From positions 519,837 to 583,836 of the forward strand of contig NZ_CP039642.1 of assembly GCF_004923315.1 (NCBI RefSeq): a DNA stretch of 64,000 nt, read 5' to 3'. This document shows positions 35,871 to 44,441 of the stretch, piece by piece. Position numbers and translations under genes: made by a program. Below the pieces are notes generated by a model. The model did no database searches and had not been told where the DNA came from. It worked only from the letters and a program-made list of their open reading frames with translations. This DNA comes from Azospirillum sp. TSA2s. Its GTDB lineage: Bacteria > Pseudomonadota > Alphaproteobacteria > Azospirillales > Azospirillaceae. Within the stretch, counting starts at the first letter, position 1; every line of letters starts with the position of its first letter.

Positions 35871-35988
35871 TCCCCTCTCCCCCCCGGGGAGAGGGTTAGG
35901 GTGAGGGGGAAGCGCGGCGGCCTTTTACCGAGAATCCAAACATGTGCATCCCCCTCACCCCGGCCCTCTCCCCGGGGGGGAGAGGGAG
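35871..35988. repeat. Dispersed G-rich palindromic repeat, family 2, copy 3
   Basis: CCCCTCTCCCCCCCGGGGAG (35872) with TTAGGGTGAGGGGG, a core containing GAGAATCCAAACATG, and the inverse CCCCCTCACCCC ... CCCCGGGGGGGAGAGG ending at 35986. The last 34 bases overlap the 3' end of the PPTase gene. Confidence 0.85.
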
Positions 35989-36749
35989 GCATCCATCACC
36001 CGCGTCTCCACCGTCCAGCCGGTGCCATGCGCCGCGATGGCGGCGATGGTGCCGGGCAGCACCCGGCGGTCGAACAGGCTCCAGTCGGCCGGCACGCCGA
36101 CATCCCCGCGCAGACGCCCGTCGATCTCCAACAGCGCCGGCGGCGCACCGGGCGTCACCTCCACCGCGAACTGGTCGAGCGGCATCGACAGCCCGACGCC
36201 GGCCGCCTTGATGAAGGCCTCCTTCCGGGTCCAGGCCAGCAGGAAGCCCTCGTCCCGCTGCTCACGCCCCAGCGTCTGCAGGGCCGCACGCTCGGTGGCG
36301 TGAAAGAAGCGGTCGGCGATGCCGTCGGCGCTTTCGATCGGGCGAAGCCGCTCGATGTCGACGCCGATCCGCCCCTCCGCCGCCACGGCGATGGCCAGAG
36401 AATCCTCGCTGTCGCTGAGGTTGAAGGCCGGGCCGCCGGCCAGCGCCGGCTTGCCGTGCGTGCCGTAATCGAAGACCAGCCCCGCCGGATCGCGGCCGGT
36501 GCAGCGCCCCAGCAGCAGCCGCAGCAGCCCTCGCCGCAGGATGAAGCGCTCGGTCAGCCGTTCCATCATGAAGCGGTCGGCGCGCTCCACCTCGTCGTCC
36601 GACAGCAGGGCTCGCATCGCCGCCTTCTGCTCCGACAAGCCTGCCAGATCGGCGAACCAGACCCGGACGACTCCGGGCGCCAGGACATAGTCGCCGGCGC
36701 CCCCCGTTGCGGTCCCGGCTGCGGGCATTCTGATGGTCCCGTCATGCAT
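35955..36749 (-). CDS. 4'-phosphopantetheinyl transferase, Sfp/HetI type
   Basis: 264 residues. It attaches phosphopantetheine from CoA to carrier proteins. Motifs: RFILRRGLLRLLLGR in the N-terminal half, GKPALAGGPAFNLSDSED, the magnesium-binding GVDIERLR, and WTRKEAFIKAAGVGL. This is the Sfp class, used for polyketide, peptide or siderophore carriers. The last ten or so residues (SLSPPGRGPG) are encoded by the dispersed repeat, so the original C-terminus has probably been replaced. No synthase gene is near, though the ACP-like protein at 20695 is in the same window. Confidence 0.92.
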   Translation of the reverse strand: MHDGTIRMPAAGTATGGAGDYVLAPGVVRVWFADLAGLSEQKAAMRALLSDDEVERADRFMMERLTERFILRRGLLRLLLGRCTGRDPAGLVFDYGTHGKPALAGGPAFNLSDSEDSLAIAVAAEGRIGVDIERLRPIESADGIADRFFHATERAALQTLGREQRDEGFLLAWTRKEAFIKAAGVGLSMPLDQFAVEVTPGAPPALLEIDGRLRGDVGVPADWSLFDRRVLPGTIAAIAAHGTGWTVETRVMDASLSPPGRGPG

Positions 36750-36852
36750 CGGACAGCGATCCTCCCTCTCAATTTAGCGTCCTGGCTCCGGCAGGGGTTT
36801 CGGGTATCATGCGCGCCTCTCGCACCCGCCCCTGCATCCGGACCAGGATCCC

Positions 36853-37833
36853 ATGGTTGACACCGCCCTGCTCGCCCCGCACCTGACCAACGTTCTTCGC
36901 GACGCCTTCATCCCGGAGCTGCCCAATCATTACCGCGGCAAGGTGCGTGAAAACTACGACCTTCCCGACGGGCGGCGGATCCTGATCACCACCGACCGTC
37001 TGTCGGCCTTCGACCGCATCCTGACCGCCATCCCCTTCAAGGGACAGGTGCTGACCCAGACCGCCCGCTTCTGGTTCGAGGCGACGAAGGACATCTGCGC
37101 CAACCACGTGCTGGAATACCCCGACCCCAACGTGGTGGTGGCGAAGCGGCTGACCATCATGCCGGTCGAGGTCGTGGTCCGCGATTACATGGCCGGCACC
37201 ACCGGCACCTCGATCTGGTCGATGTACAAGCAGGGCCGGCGCGAGATGTATGGCCACATCTTCCCCGACGGGCTGCGCCAGAACCAGAGGCTGGAAACCC
37301 CTATCATCACGCCGACCACCAAGGCGTTCGACGCCGGCCATGACGAGGAGCTGACCGCGGCCGAGATCGTGGGCCGCAACCTGCTGACCCGCGCCCAGTG
37401 GGACGAGGTGTCGGACAAGGCGCTGGCGCTGTTCGCCCGCGGCCAGAAGATGGCGGCGGAGCGCGGCCTGATCCTGGTCGACACCAAGTACGAGTTCGGC
37501 TTCGACGAGGACGGCAACATCCTGCTGGCCGACGAGATCCACACCCCCGACAGCTCGCGCTACTGGTTCGCCGGCAGCTATCAGGAGCGGTTCGAGACCG
37601 GCGGGAAGCCGGAAAGCTTCGACAAGGACTTCGTCCGCAACTGGGTCGTCGCCCGCTGCGATCCCTACACCCAGGACATCCCGGAGATCCCCGGCGAGGT
37701 GGTTCTGGAAGCGGCCCGCGTCTACATCGAAGCCGGCGAGACCATCACCGGCCGTCCGTTCGAGGTGCCGGCCACCGCCGTGCCGATCCTCGACCGCATC
37801 CGCGCCAATCTGGCGCCCTACTTCACCAAGTAA
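36853..37833 (+). CDS. purC: Phosphoribosylaminoimidazole-succinocarboxamide synthase
   Basis: 326 residues. It joins aspartate to CAIR with ATP to give SAICAR in purine synthesis. The protein is of the longer type (about 300 residues, like yeast Ade1) rather than the 240-residue bacterial form. Motifs: [11 protein letters not shown] and [10 protein letters not shown] for [49 protein letters not shown] and [14 protein letters not shown] gene pair with the 2-hydroxyacid dehydrogenase 15 bases downstream is likely. Confidence 0.97.
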   Translation: MVDTALLAPHLTNVLRDAFIPELPNHYRGKVRENYDLPDGRRILITTDRLSAFDRILTAIPFKGQVLTQTARFWFEATKDICANHVLEYPDPNVVVAKRLTIMPVEVVVRDYMAGTTGTSIWSMYKQGRREMYGHIFPDGLRQNQRLETPIITPTTKAFDAGHDEELTAAEIVGRNLLTRAQWDEVSDKALALFARGQKMAAERGLILVDTKYEFGFDEDGNILLADEIHTPDSSRYWFAGSYQERFETGGKPESFDKDFVRNWVVARCDPYTQDIPEIPGEVVLEAARVYIEAGETITGRPFEVPATAVPILDRIRANLAPYFTK

Positions 37834-37848
37834 GCGGGAGCGGGCTCC

Positions 37849-38802
37849 ATGCGGGTCGCCGTCCTCGACGATTACCAGGGGGTCGCCCGCGACCTCGCCG
37901 ACTGGTCGCAGTTGCCGCCGGGCAGCGACCTGACGGTCTTCGAGCGGCCGCTCGGCGATATGGATGCGGTGGCGGCGGCGCTGGAGCCCTTCGACGTGCT
38001 GGTCATCATGCGGGAACGCACGCCGTTTCCCGCCACGCTGATCGACCGGCTGCCGAACCTGAAGCTGCTGGTCACCACCGGCGCCCGCAACAACGCCATC
38101 GACCTTAAGGCCTGCGCCGCCCGCGGCATCCCCGTCAGCGGCACCCGCATGGTCGGCGCGCCGACGGCGGAGCTGACCTGGGGCCTGATCCTGGCGCTGG
38201 CCAAGCGCATCCCGGCCGAAGAGCGCGCCCTGCGCGAAGGCCGCTGGCAGACCGGCCTGACCGGCGATCTCGGGGCCAAGCGGCTGGGGCTGGTCGGCCT
38301 CGGCAAGCTCGGCAGCAAGGTTGCCAAGGTGGGTCAGGCCTTCGGCATGGAGGTGGTGGCCTGGAGCCCCAACCTGACCGATGAGCGCGCCGCCGAGGCC
38401 GGCGTGACCCGCGTGGAAAAGCGCGACCTGTTCGCCACCGCCGACGTGGTCAGCGTCCATCTGGTGCTGAGCGAGCGCACCCGCGGCGTGGTGGGGGCGG
38501 ACGAGATCGGCGCGATGAAGCCGACCGCCTTCCTCGTCAACACCTCGCGCGCCGGGCTGGTGGACGAGGCGGCGCTGGTCCATGCGCTGCGGCACGGCCA
38601 TATCGGCGGCGCAGGCATCGACGTCTTCCCCATCGAGCCTCTGCCGAAAGACAGCCTTTGGCTTGACCTTCCCAACACCGTGCTGACGCCCCATCTCGGC
38701 TACGTGACGCGGGAGAATTACGCGGTGTTCTACCGCGACGCCCTGGAGGACATCCTGGCCTGGACGGCCGGCTCACCGGTGCGGCTGCTCTCTCCCGCCT
38801 GA
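37849..38802 (+). CDS. D-2-hydroxyacid dehydrogenase family oxidoreductase
   Basis: 317 residues. NAD-dependent reduction or oxidation of a 2-oxo/2-hydroxy acid is expected. Rossmann motif LGLVGLGKLGSKVAKV at about 144-159, then the catalytic triad positions: Arg in NTSRAGLVDEAAL, Glu in FPIEPLP and His in TPHLGYVTREN. The N-terminal half begins MRVAVLDDYQGVARD, which many members of the SerA-like subgroup share. The substrate is not predictable. Starts 15 bases after purC. Confidence 0.9.
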   Translation: MRVAVLDDYQGVARDLADWSQLPPGSDLTVFERPLGDMDAVAAALEPFDVLVIMRERTPFPATLIDRLPNLKLLVTTGARNNAIDLKACAARGIPVSGTRMVGAPTAELTWGLILALAKRIPAEERALREGRWQTGLTGDLGAKRLGLVGLGKLGSKVAKVGQAFGMEVVAWSPNLTDERAAEAGVTRVEKRDLFATADVVSVHLVLSERTRGVVGADEIGAMKPTAFLVNTSRAGLVDEAALVHALRHGHIGGAGIDVFPIEPLPKDSLWLDLPNTVLTPHLGYVTRENYAVFYRDALEDILAWTAGSPVRLLSPA

Positions 38803-38822
38803 ACGGGCAACAGGGATGGAGG

Positions 38823-39581
38823 GTGCGGGTGAGCCGGAACGAGGGTATCGCAGGCGGGAGTAGAAACGGGTTCTGGGCGAAGCTGAGCCGGCACCAGTTG
38901 GGCATGCTCGTCAGCCTCTCGGCCATCGCCGGCCTGCTGTTCGGCTTCGTCGAACTGGCCGGCGAGGTGATGGAGGGCGAGACCACCGCCTTCGACAAGC
39001 ACATCCTGCTGGCGCTCCGCGATCCGCTGAACCCCGACCTGCCCGGCGGCCCCTGGTGGCTGGCCCGGATGGCGCGCGACATCACCTCGCTCGGCAGCAC
39101 CACCATCCTCGCCATCCTGACCGCCGCAACGCTGGGCTTCCTGCTGCTTCTGCACAAGCGGGCGGCGGCCCTGCTGGTGCTGGTGGCGGTCGGCGGCGGC
39201 GGGGCGCTCAGCACCGTGCTGAAGATGCTGTTCGACCGCGCCCGGCCCGATCTGGTGCCGCACGGCGATCAGGTGATCTCCGCCAGCTTCCCCAGCGGCC
39301 ACGCCATGCAGTCGGCCGTCGTCTACCTGACGCTGGGCGCCCTGCTGACCCAGTTCGTCGAGGGCCGGCGGACCAAGGCCTATCTGCTGAGCTGGGCGAT
39401 GGTGCTGACCCTCATCATCGGGGCGAGCCGCGTCTATCTGGGCGTCCACTGGCCGACCGACGTTCTGGCGGGCTGGAGCGTCGGCGCCGCCTGGGCGGCG
39501 CTGTGCTGGATGGTCGCCGAATGGCTGCAGCGCCGCGGTGCGGTGGAGCAGGACCGGCCGGAAGAGACGGCGGGACGATAG
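38823..39581 (+). CDS. PAP2-family membrane phosphatase
   Basis: 252 residues beginning at a GTG with GGATGGAGGG upstream. Five to six membrane segments and the three PAP2 motifs: KMLFDRARP, FPSGHAMQS with the proton-donor His, and SRVYLGVHWPTDV with the nucleophile His and its Asp. Enzymes of this group remove phosphate from phosphatidate, undecaprenyl pyrophosphate or related lipids on the outer face of the inner membrane. Which one cannot be told. Last of three closely spaced genes starting with purC. Confidence 0.9.
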   Translation: MRVSRNEGIAGGSRNGFWAKLSRHQLGMLVSLSAIAGLLFGFVELAGEVMEGETTAFDKHILLALRDPLNPDLPGGPWWLARMARDITSLGSTTILAILTAATLGFLLLLHKRAAALLVLVAVGGGGALSTVLKMLFDRARPDLVPHGDQVISASFPSGHAMQSAVVYLTLGALLTQFVEGRRTKAYLLSWAMVLTLIIGASRVYLGVHWPTDVLAGWSVGAAWAALCWMVAEWLQRRGAVEQDRPEETAGR

Positions 39582-39691
39582 GGGCTGGCCGGCAAATCCG
39601 GTGCGTCGCACAAAAGGTTAACAAGCGGCTTGAATACGGGCGCTTGCCCGCCGATAGTGTCGACCCTACCCCTTTCGGATCAGGCCGCACC

Positions 39692-40216
39692 ATGCCTCAG
39701 GGCACCCTCGACCGCGAAACCCTTGAAGCCGTCGGCGTCCTCGCCCGCGCGGTGGAGCGCGAGCGGGTGCCCGGTGTCCTGGAATGCCGCCTGCTGGCGA
39801 ACGCCCTGAAGCGCACCCTGGACAGCGGCCGGGAACGCGAACTGACCGAGGCGTCGCGCGTCTTCCGCACGCTGGATGTGGACCTGCGCGAACGCATCGT
39901 CGCCCGCGCGCGGGTGGAAGCGCAGCAGACCCGTGCCCAGGCGAAGGCCGCCGCGACGCCGGACAGCGCCATCGACCGGGAGGAGGTCACGCAGGAGATT
40001 CCGGCGCTGCCCGCCTGGCGTGTCTCCGAACCGAAGGGCCGTGAACAGAAAGGCCGGGCCGGCACCAATTTCCTGGCCGCCCTGAACGGCCTGCGCCCGG
40101 CGGCCACCACCGGCTCCAATGCCGGCTCCAGCAGGGGCGCGGCCCGCGACCGCCTGCGCGCCGCCGTCGATTCCCAGCGCCGCGTCGGCAAGCGGGCGGA
40201 GCCGACGCTGGACTGA
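39692..40216 (+). CDS. Hypothetical protein (174 aa), basic and helical
   Basis: No family recognised. Starts MPQGTLDRETLEAVGVLARA. The N-terminal 80 residues are amphipathic helices rich in Arg, Glu and Leu (LANALKRTLDSGRERELTEA), possibly coiled coil. The C-terminal half is polar, with Gly, Ala, Arg and Thr, and looks disordered. No signal or membrane segment. It is 110 bases after the PAP2 gene and is followed by a family 2 repeat. The longer open frame that begins inside the PAP2 gene is not credible. Confidence 0.65.
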   Translation: MPQGTLDRETLEAVGVLARAVERERVPGVLECRLLANALKRTLDSGRERELTEASRVFRTLDVDLRERIVARARVEAQQTRAQAKAAATPDSAIDREEVTQEIPALPAWRVSEPKGREQKGRAGTNFLAALNGLRPAATTGSNAGSSRGAARDRLRAAVDSQRRVGKRAEPTLD

Positions 40217-40235
40217 GGGGGCTTCGGCTGCCGAT

Positions 40236-40346
40236 GCCCCCACCCTAACCCTCCCCCGCTGGGCAGGGGAGGGGATAAGTGCTTGATCGGAAAGGCGGTG
40301 GCAGTCCCTCCCCCGCCCAGCGGGGGAGGTTAGGTGGGGGTCTAAC
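40236..40346. repeat. Dispersed G-rich palindromic repeat, family 2, copy 4
   Basis: GCCCCCACCCTAACCCTCCC (40236) to GGAGGTTAGGTGGGGGTCTA (40327-40346). The stems are CCCGC/GCGGG and the centre is AAGTGCTTGATCGGAAAGGC. It lies between a convergent hypothetical gene and tonB. Confidence 0.85.
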
Positions 40347-40401
40347 GATGACGCCTCAATGCCCCTCCCTCCCGCTCGGCGTCCTTGGAACTGATCGCCG
40401 A

Positions 40402-41250
40402 TCAGCGGATGAAGAACTGGACCGGGACCACCAGTTCGACGCGGTCCTTCGCCATCTCCTCCGGCGGGGCCGGCAGGGGGGAGGCGCGGCGGACCATCTC
40501 CACCGTCTCCTCGTCCAGCGACGGCACGCCGGAACTGCGGTCGAGCCGGACCGACAGCACGTTGCCGTCGCGGTCGATGGTGAAGCGGACCTGGGCCACC
40601 CCTTCCTGCCGCCGGGCCTGGGCGGCGCGCGGATAGCGCTTGTGCCGTTCCAGATGGCTCAGCAGCCGTCCCTGCCAGCTCGGCACCGCCCGGCTGGGCG
40701 CGGCCGACGGGGCCGGTGCCGCCGGTGCGGGAGCCGGAGCGGGCGCCGGCGGAGCGGCCACCGGGGCCGGCTGCACCGGCTGGGCCACCGGCCGGGGAGG
40801 CTTCGGCTTCTCCGGCTTGGGCTTTTCCGGCTTGGGCTTCTGCTTCGGCGGTTCGGGCGGCGGTTTTGGCAACACCACTTCCGGCTCGACCACGGGGGGC
40901 GGTTCCGGCGGCGGCGGTTCCTCGACCACCGGTTCGGGTTCGGGCGGCGGCGGTTCGGGTTCCGGTTCGATCACCGGCTCCGGCATCGGTTCCGGCAGGG
41001 GAATGTCGATGGCAGGCGTCGGTTCCGGCGGCGCCACCGGCAGCGGCGCCAGTTCCAGCAGCACGGCCGGCGGATCGGCCTCCGACGGCGTGACCGGCAC
41101 ATGCCAGGCGACCATCGCCACGCCGGCCGCGGCATGGACGCCCAAGGCCAGCATCAGGCTGCCGCCCCAGCGGAAAGCCCCGCGCGCCGGACGCTCCGCC
41201 CCATCGGCGGACCAGCCCCCCACCGCCTCCTGGTCGAAGGCCGCACTCAT
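40402..41250 (-). CDS. tonB: TonB energy-transducing protein
   Basis: 282 residues. A membrane anchor (about 29-49) is followed by about 130 residues of Pro/Glu- and Pro/Lys-rich repeats (PEPEPPPPEPEP, KPEKPKPEKPKPPRP) that span the periplasm. The C-terminal TonB domain has SWQGRLLSHLERHKRYPRAA and GVAQVRFTIDRDGNV. It carries proton-motive energy to outer-membrane siderophore and vitamin receptors. The ATG overlaps the exbD stop (ATGA). Last gene of exbB-exbD-tonB. The long frames on the opposite strand here come from the Pro-rich repeat and are not genes. Confidence 0.95.
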   Translation of the reverse strand: MSAAFDQEAVGGWSADGAERPARGAFRWGGSLMLALGVHAAAGVAMVAWHVPVTPSEADPPAVLLELAPLPVAPPEPTPAIDIPLPEPMPEPVIEPEPEPPPPEPEPVVEEPPPPEPPPVVEPEVVLPKPPPEPPKQKPKPEKPKPEKPKPPRPVAQPVQPAPVAAPPAPAPAPAPAAPAPSAAPSRAVPSWQGRLLSHLERHKRYPRAAQARRQEGVAQVRFTIDRDGNVLSVRLDRSSGVPSLDEETVEMVRRASPLPAPPEEMAKDRVELVVPVQFFIR

Positions 41251-41678
41251 GGCGCCGGCGCCGCTTCCAGCCCGACGAGGCCGATCTTCAGGTAACCGGC
41301 GGCGCGCAGGCTGTTCATCACCTCGGTCAGGGCGCCGTAATCGACGGTCTTGTCGGCGCGCAGGAAGACGCGCTGGGTCTTGTCGCCGTGGGTGGCGGCG
41401 TCCAGCGCCGCGCCCAGGGCCTCCCTGGTCGTCGTGGTCTCGCCCAGCGACAGCGTCTTGTCGGCCTGGATGGTCAGGAACAGCGGCTTGTCCGGCCGCG
41501 GCGTCGGCGTGGCGGTGGAGGCCGGCAGGTCGACCGGCACATCCACCGTCGCCAGCGGGGCCGCGACCATGAAGATGATCAGCAGGACGAGGACGACGTC
41601 GATGAAGGGCGTGACGTTGATCTCATGGGTTTCGGTCAGATCGTCGTCGCTGCCGCTGGAGCCGAGGCGCGCACCCAT
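41247..41678 (-). CDS. exbD: ExbD biopolymer transport protein
   Basis: 143 residues from the ATG at 41678, inside a longer open frame. Begins MGARLGSSGSDDDLTETHEI, then NVTPFIDVVLVLLIIFMVAAP, the single membrane helix with the essential Asp. The periplasmic part contains PDKPLFLTIQADKTL and VFLRADKTVDYGAL. With ExbB it forms the proton channel that energises TonB. It starts six bases after the exbB stop. Confidence 0.95.
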   Translation of the reverse strand: MGARLGSSGSDDDLTETHEINVTPFIDVVLVLLIIFMVAAPLATVDVPVDLPASTATPTPRPDKPLFLTIQADKTLSLGETTTTREALGAALDAATHGDKTQRVFLRADKTVDYGALTEVMNSLRAAGYLKIGLVGLEAAPAP

Positions 41679-41683
41679 CGCCG

Positions 41684-42517
41684 TCACTCCGCCGCGCGGG
41701 AATTGCTGTGGGGACGCGGCAGCGCATGGCGGTCGATGTCGCGGCTCAGCAGGCGCAGCACCGCCGCCGACGCGTCGGTCAGCTGCGCCTTGTGGCCGCC
41801 GATGGCGCGGCTGCAGGCGTTGTAGACCACCACCGCCGGGATGGCGGCGACGAGGCCGATGGCGGTGGCCAGCAGCGCCTCGGCGATGCCCGGCGCCACC
41901 ACGGCGAGGTTGGTGGTCTGCGCCTTCGAGATGCCGATGAAGCTGGTCATGATGCCCCACACCGTGCCGAACAGGCCGATGAAAGGGCCGGTCGAGCCGA
42001 TGGTGGCGAGGATGCCGGTGCCGCGCGCCATGCGCCGGCCGGCCGCCGACTCGATCCGCTCCAGCCGCGAGGCGGCGCGGTCCATCAGCCCGTCGCGCGA
42101 CGGCGCGTCGGCCGACAGGTGAGTCTCGGCGACCACGGCGCGGACCAGCGCCGCGGCGGTGCCCTGGCTGAAGCCGACCTGCTCCGCCGCCTGCGACAGC
42201 GAGCGCGCCTCCTCCAGCATCGCCAGCGCCGAGCGCGCCTTGCGCCTGGCCGACGACAGCTCCACCGTCTTGGCGATGGCGATGGTCCAGGTGACGACCG
42301 AGGCGAGCGCCAGACCCACCATCACCGCCTGCACCACCGGGCTGGCGGTGACGAACATGCCCCAGGGCGACAGGTCGTGCGGCAGCGAGGCAAGAGCCGC
42401 GGCAGCCGCGTCCGGAACGGCGGCCTCCTGTGCATGGGCGATGGTGCCGGCCATCAAAGTCCCGGCACCGGCAAGTGCGGCGGCCAGCGCAGGACGGTGG
42501 CGAAACGATGTCGGCAT
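41684..42517 (-). CDS. exbB: ExbB biopolymer transport protein
   Basis: 277 residues from the ATG at 42517, with GGGGGAG upstream; the frame opens at 42592 but the shorter start gives a signal peptide ending GTIAHAQ, common for this subgroup of ExbB. Three membrane segments. [21 protein letters not shown] and [22 protein letters not shown] are the MotA/TolQ/ExbB channel motifs. Partner of ExbD. A 21-bp Fur-like palindrome lies about 120 bases upstream, so iron control is likely. Confidence 0.94.
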   Translation of the reverse strand: MPTSFRHRPALAAALAGAGTLMAGTIAHAQEAAVPDAAAAALASLPHDLSPWGMFVTASPVVQAVMVGLALASVVTWTIAIAKTVELSSARRKARSALAMLEEARSLSQAAEQVGFSQGTAAALVRAVVAETHLSADAPSRDGLMDRAASRLERIESAAGRRMARGTGILATIGSTGPFIGLFGTVWGIMTSFIGISKAQTTNLAVVAPGIAEALLATAIGLVAAIPAVVVYNACSRAIGGHKAQLTDASAAVLRLLSRDIDRHALPRPHSNSRAAE

Positions 42518-42635
42518 GGCGGTCCAACTCCCCCTCGGCGCGTGTCCGGCACGCGCGCTGCAAAAATCAAAAACCAAAAATCCCGACGGCACTCCGGCGC
42601 TATGCTCCGGAGCGGATACCCCGCTGCGGTTATAA

Positions 42636-42656
42636 TGCGAATGAGTCTCACTCGCA
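42636..42656. promoter_or_regulatory. Fur-like operator upstream of exbB
   Basis: TGCGAATGAGTCTCACTCGC(A) is a 21-bp near-perfect palindrome (18 of 21 positions symmetric) of the AATGAGnnTCATT type bound by Fur-family iron regulators. Position between divergent exbB and the 84-residue gene supports the call. Confidence 0.65.
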
Positions 42657-42777
42657 CTGAAAATCGACCGCTGCCGCCGGGGAAACTTGCATTTTTGGGG
42701 GAATTCGCCGCCCTAAGTCCGTGGTTTCGCTGGCCCTGCGAACAGTCTCGGGCACCGCAACCGCCATCGCGACCAAG

Positions 42778-42798
42778 TGCGAATAAGTCTCACTACCA
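42778..42798. promoter_or_regulatory. Second Fur-like operator
   Basis: TGCGAATAAGTCTCACTACC(A) repeats the left half and centre of the site at 42636 with a weaker right half. It is 100 bases before the ATG at 42899. The rest of 42518-42898 has no gene that I can support. Confidence 0.55.
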
Positions 42799-42898
42799 TC
42801 ATTTGGCCCCGCTGTCGTCGGGAATCTCGACGCCCTGCAACCTTCCGTCGCTCCCGCCGGTTGAACGGGCCGTCGAGACAGCGCCAAGGAGAGAGCCG

Positions 42899-43153
42899 AT
42901 GACCCAGGTTTCGGTTGTGGAGGAAAAGGGCAGTTTCCGGCTGGTGGCCTGCGACGGCCGCTTCGCCGTGGTGGAGGCGCGGGCGGGACAGGTGTTCGGC
43001 CTGCCGGATGACGCGGAGGGTGGCCGCGACGGCGCCCCGGACAGTCCCGACGGCATCGCGTCCGTCGCCCGCTGGACCGGCGAGGGCGAGGCCCGCGCCC
43101 TGATGCACGACCTGTCGGAGCGTGGCGACCAGTTGGCCCGCCGCATCTGGTGA
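42899..43153 (+). CDS. Small protein of unknown function (84 aa), probably iron-regulated
   Basis: 84 residues from the ATG at 42899, with AAGGAGAGAG seven bases upstream, one of the best ribosome-binding sites in the window. Starts MTQVSVVEEKGSFRLVACDG and ends ALMHDLSERGDQLARRIW; acidic, no signal peptide or membrane segment, one Cys. No family recognised. It is divergent from exbB with two Fur-like boxes between, so expression under iron limitation is a reasonable guess. Its stop codon is the first half of the sigma-E -35 element of the next gene. Confidence 0.7.
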   Translation: MTQVSVVEEKGSFRLVACDGRFAVVEARAGQVFGLPDDAEGGRDGAPDSPDGIASVARWTGEGEARALMHDLSERGDQLARRIW

Positions 43154-43180
43154 TCCGTCGGACCCCCGGCCGCGTATCGC
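43151..43180 (+). promoter_or_regulatory. RpoE-type promoter of the SDR-NTF2 operon
   Basis: TGATCC (43151-43156), exactly 18 bases, TATCGC (43175-43180). It has the same form as the two motifs at 48690 and 48769. The predicted start gives a leader of about 20 bases with CGGAG before the ATG at 43207. Confidence 0.7.
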
Positions 43181-43206
43181 CGTGGGTATAGTGTGCGGAG
43201 CGCGTC

Positions 43207-43998
43207 ATGGATGGGATTGGCGGTGAAGCGGAGAGCGGGTCGAACGGCAAGCCGCCCGGCATCACCTGGATCACCGGCGCCAGCAGCGGCATCGGCCGGG
43301 CGCTGGCGATCCATCTCGCCGACGGCGGGGCGCGGGTGGCGCTCTCCGCCCGCTCGGTCGAGGATCTGACGTCAACGGTGCAGCACAGCCCGGATCGCAT
43401 GCGCCTGTTCGCGCTGGACGTCACCGACCGCGTCGCCACCACCGCCACCGTCGCCGCCATCGAACGCTGGTTCGGTCCCATCGACCGGGCGGTGCTGAAC
43501 GCCGGCACCCACATCCCGATGTCGCTGGAGGATTTCTCCGCCGACACCGCCCGCCGGCTGATGGAGGTCAACTATATGGGCGTGGTCCATGGGCTGGAAG
43601 CTCTGCTGCCGCGGATGCGGGCGCGCGGGCGCGGACAGGTGGCGGTGGTCGCCTCCGTCGCCGGGTACCGCGGCCTGCCGACGGCGGCGGCCTATGGCCC
43701 GACCAAGGCGGCGCTCATCAACCTGTGCGAATCGCTGAAGCCCGACTGCGACCGCGCCGGGATCAGGCTGCAGCTGGTCTGCCCCGGCTTCATCGACACG
43801 CCGCTGACCGCCCGCAACCCCTTCCCCATGCCGGACCTGATGCCGGTGGAGGACGCCGCCCGCCAGCTGGCCGACGAGATGGAGGGCGACGGCTTCGAGA
43901 TCACCTTCCCCAAGCGCTTCACCCGCAAGCTGAAGCTGGCGCGCTGCCTACCCTATCGGCTTTACTTCCCGCTGGTGCGCAAGGCGACCGGAACATGA
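43207..43998 (+). CDS. Short-chain dehydrogenase/reductase
   Basis: 263 residues. NAD(P)-binding TGASSGIGRALA, NAG in VLNAGTHIP, catalytic Ser in VASVAGYRG and the Tyr-x-x-x-Lys pair in YGPTKAAL. In Rhodobacter-type sigma-E regulons an SDR of this size is found beside the NTF2, DUF3833, CFA-like and DUF1365 genes, so it probably takes part in the same lipid or membrane chemistry. The ATG of the next gene overlaps its stop (ATGA). Confidence 0.9.
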   Translation: MDGIGGEAESGSNGKPPGITWITGASSGIGRALAIHLADGGARVALSARSVEDLTSTVQHSPDRMRLFALDVTDRVATTATVAAIERWFGPIDRAVLNAGTHIPMSLEDFSADTARRLMEVNYMGVVHGLEALLPRMRARGRGQVAVVASVAGYRGLPTAAAYGPTKAALINLCESLKPDCDRAGIRLQLVCPGFIDTPLTARNPFPMPDLMPVEDAARQLADEMEGDGFEITFPKRFTRKLKLARCLPYRLYFPLVRKATGT

Positions 43999-44441
43999 CG
44001 GATGATCCCCGACAGCACGGGCTGGACGCCTGGGTCGATTTCTTCGAGACGCTCAGCGTCGAAGCGCTCGACCGGCTGCCGGCGCTGACCGTGCCGGAGG
44101 TGCGCTTTCGCGACCCCTTCAACGACGCCCATGGCCGGGACGCGGTGCGCGCGGCGCTGCTCCACACGCTGAACGGCTGCCGCGATCTGCGCTTCACCGT
44201 CACCCACCGGCTGTTCGCACCCGATCTGGCGATCCTGCGCTGGCGGTTCCAGGCGACGGTGACCGGCATCGGCCGGATGGATGTGATCGGCACCAGCGAG
44301 GTGCGGCAAGCTCCCGACGGCCGGGTCGCCGAACACATCGACCATTGGGATTCCGGCGAGCATGTCTATCTGCGCCTGCCGCTGCTGGGCGCCCCGCTCC
44401 GCCTCATTCGGCGGCGGCTGGGCGCTGCTCCGCCGGATTGA
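43995..44441 (+). CDS. NTF2-like (SnoaL-type) protein
   Basis: 148 residues. PEVRFRDPFNDAHGRDAV and FTVTHRLFAPDLAILRWRF are the pattern of the NTF2/SnoaL cone-shaped fold, which binds small hydrophobic molecules and sometimes acts as an isomerase or hydratase. EHIDHWDSGEHVYLRLP near the end is typical of the members found beside SDR genes in sigma-E regulons. Coupled to the SDR gene by a four-base overlap. Its last 38 bases overlap the 3' end of the convergent DUF3833 gene. Confidence 0.85.
   Translation: MTDDPRQHGLDAWVDFFETLSVEALDRLPALTVPEVRFRDPFNDAHGRDAVRAALLHTLNGCRDLRFTVTHRLFAPDLAILRWRFQATVTGIGRMDVIGTSEVRQAPDGRVAEHIDHWDSGEHVYLRLPLLGAPLRLIRRRLGAAPPD

Noticed and set aside
40640..41572. Gly/Ser-rich plus-strand frame opposite tonB
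   Set aside because: Mirror of the Pro-rich TonB linker; composition explains it fully.
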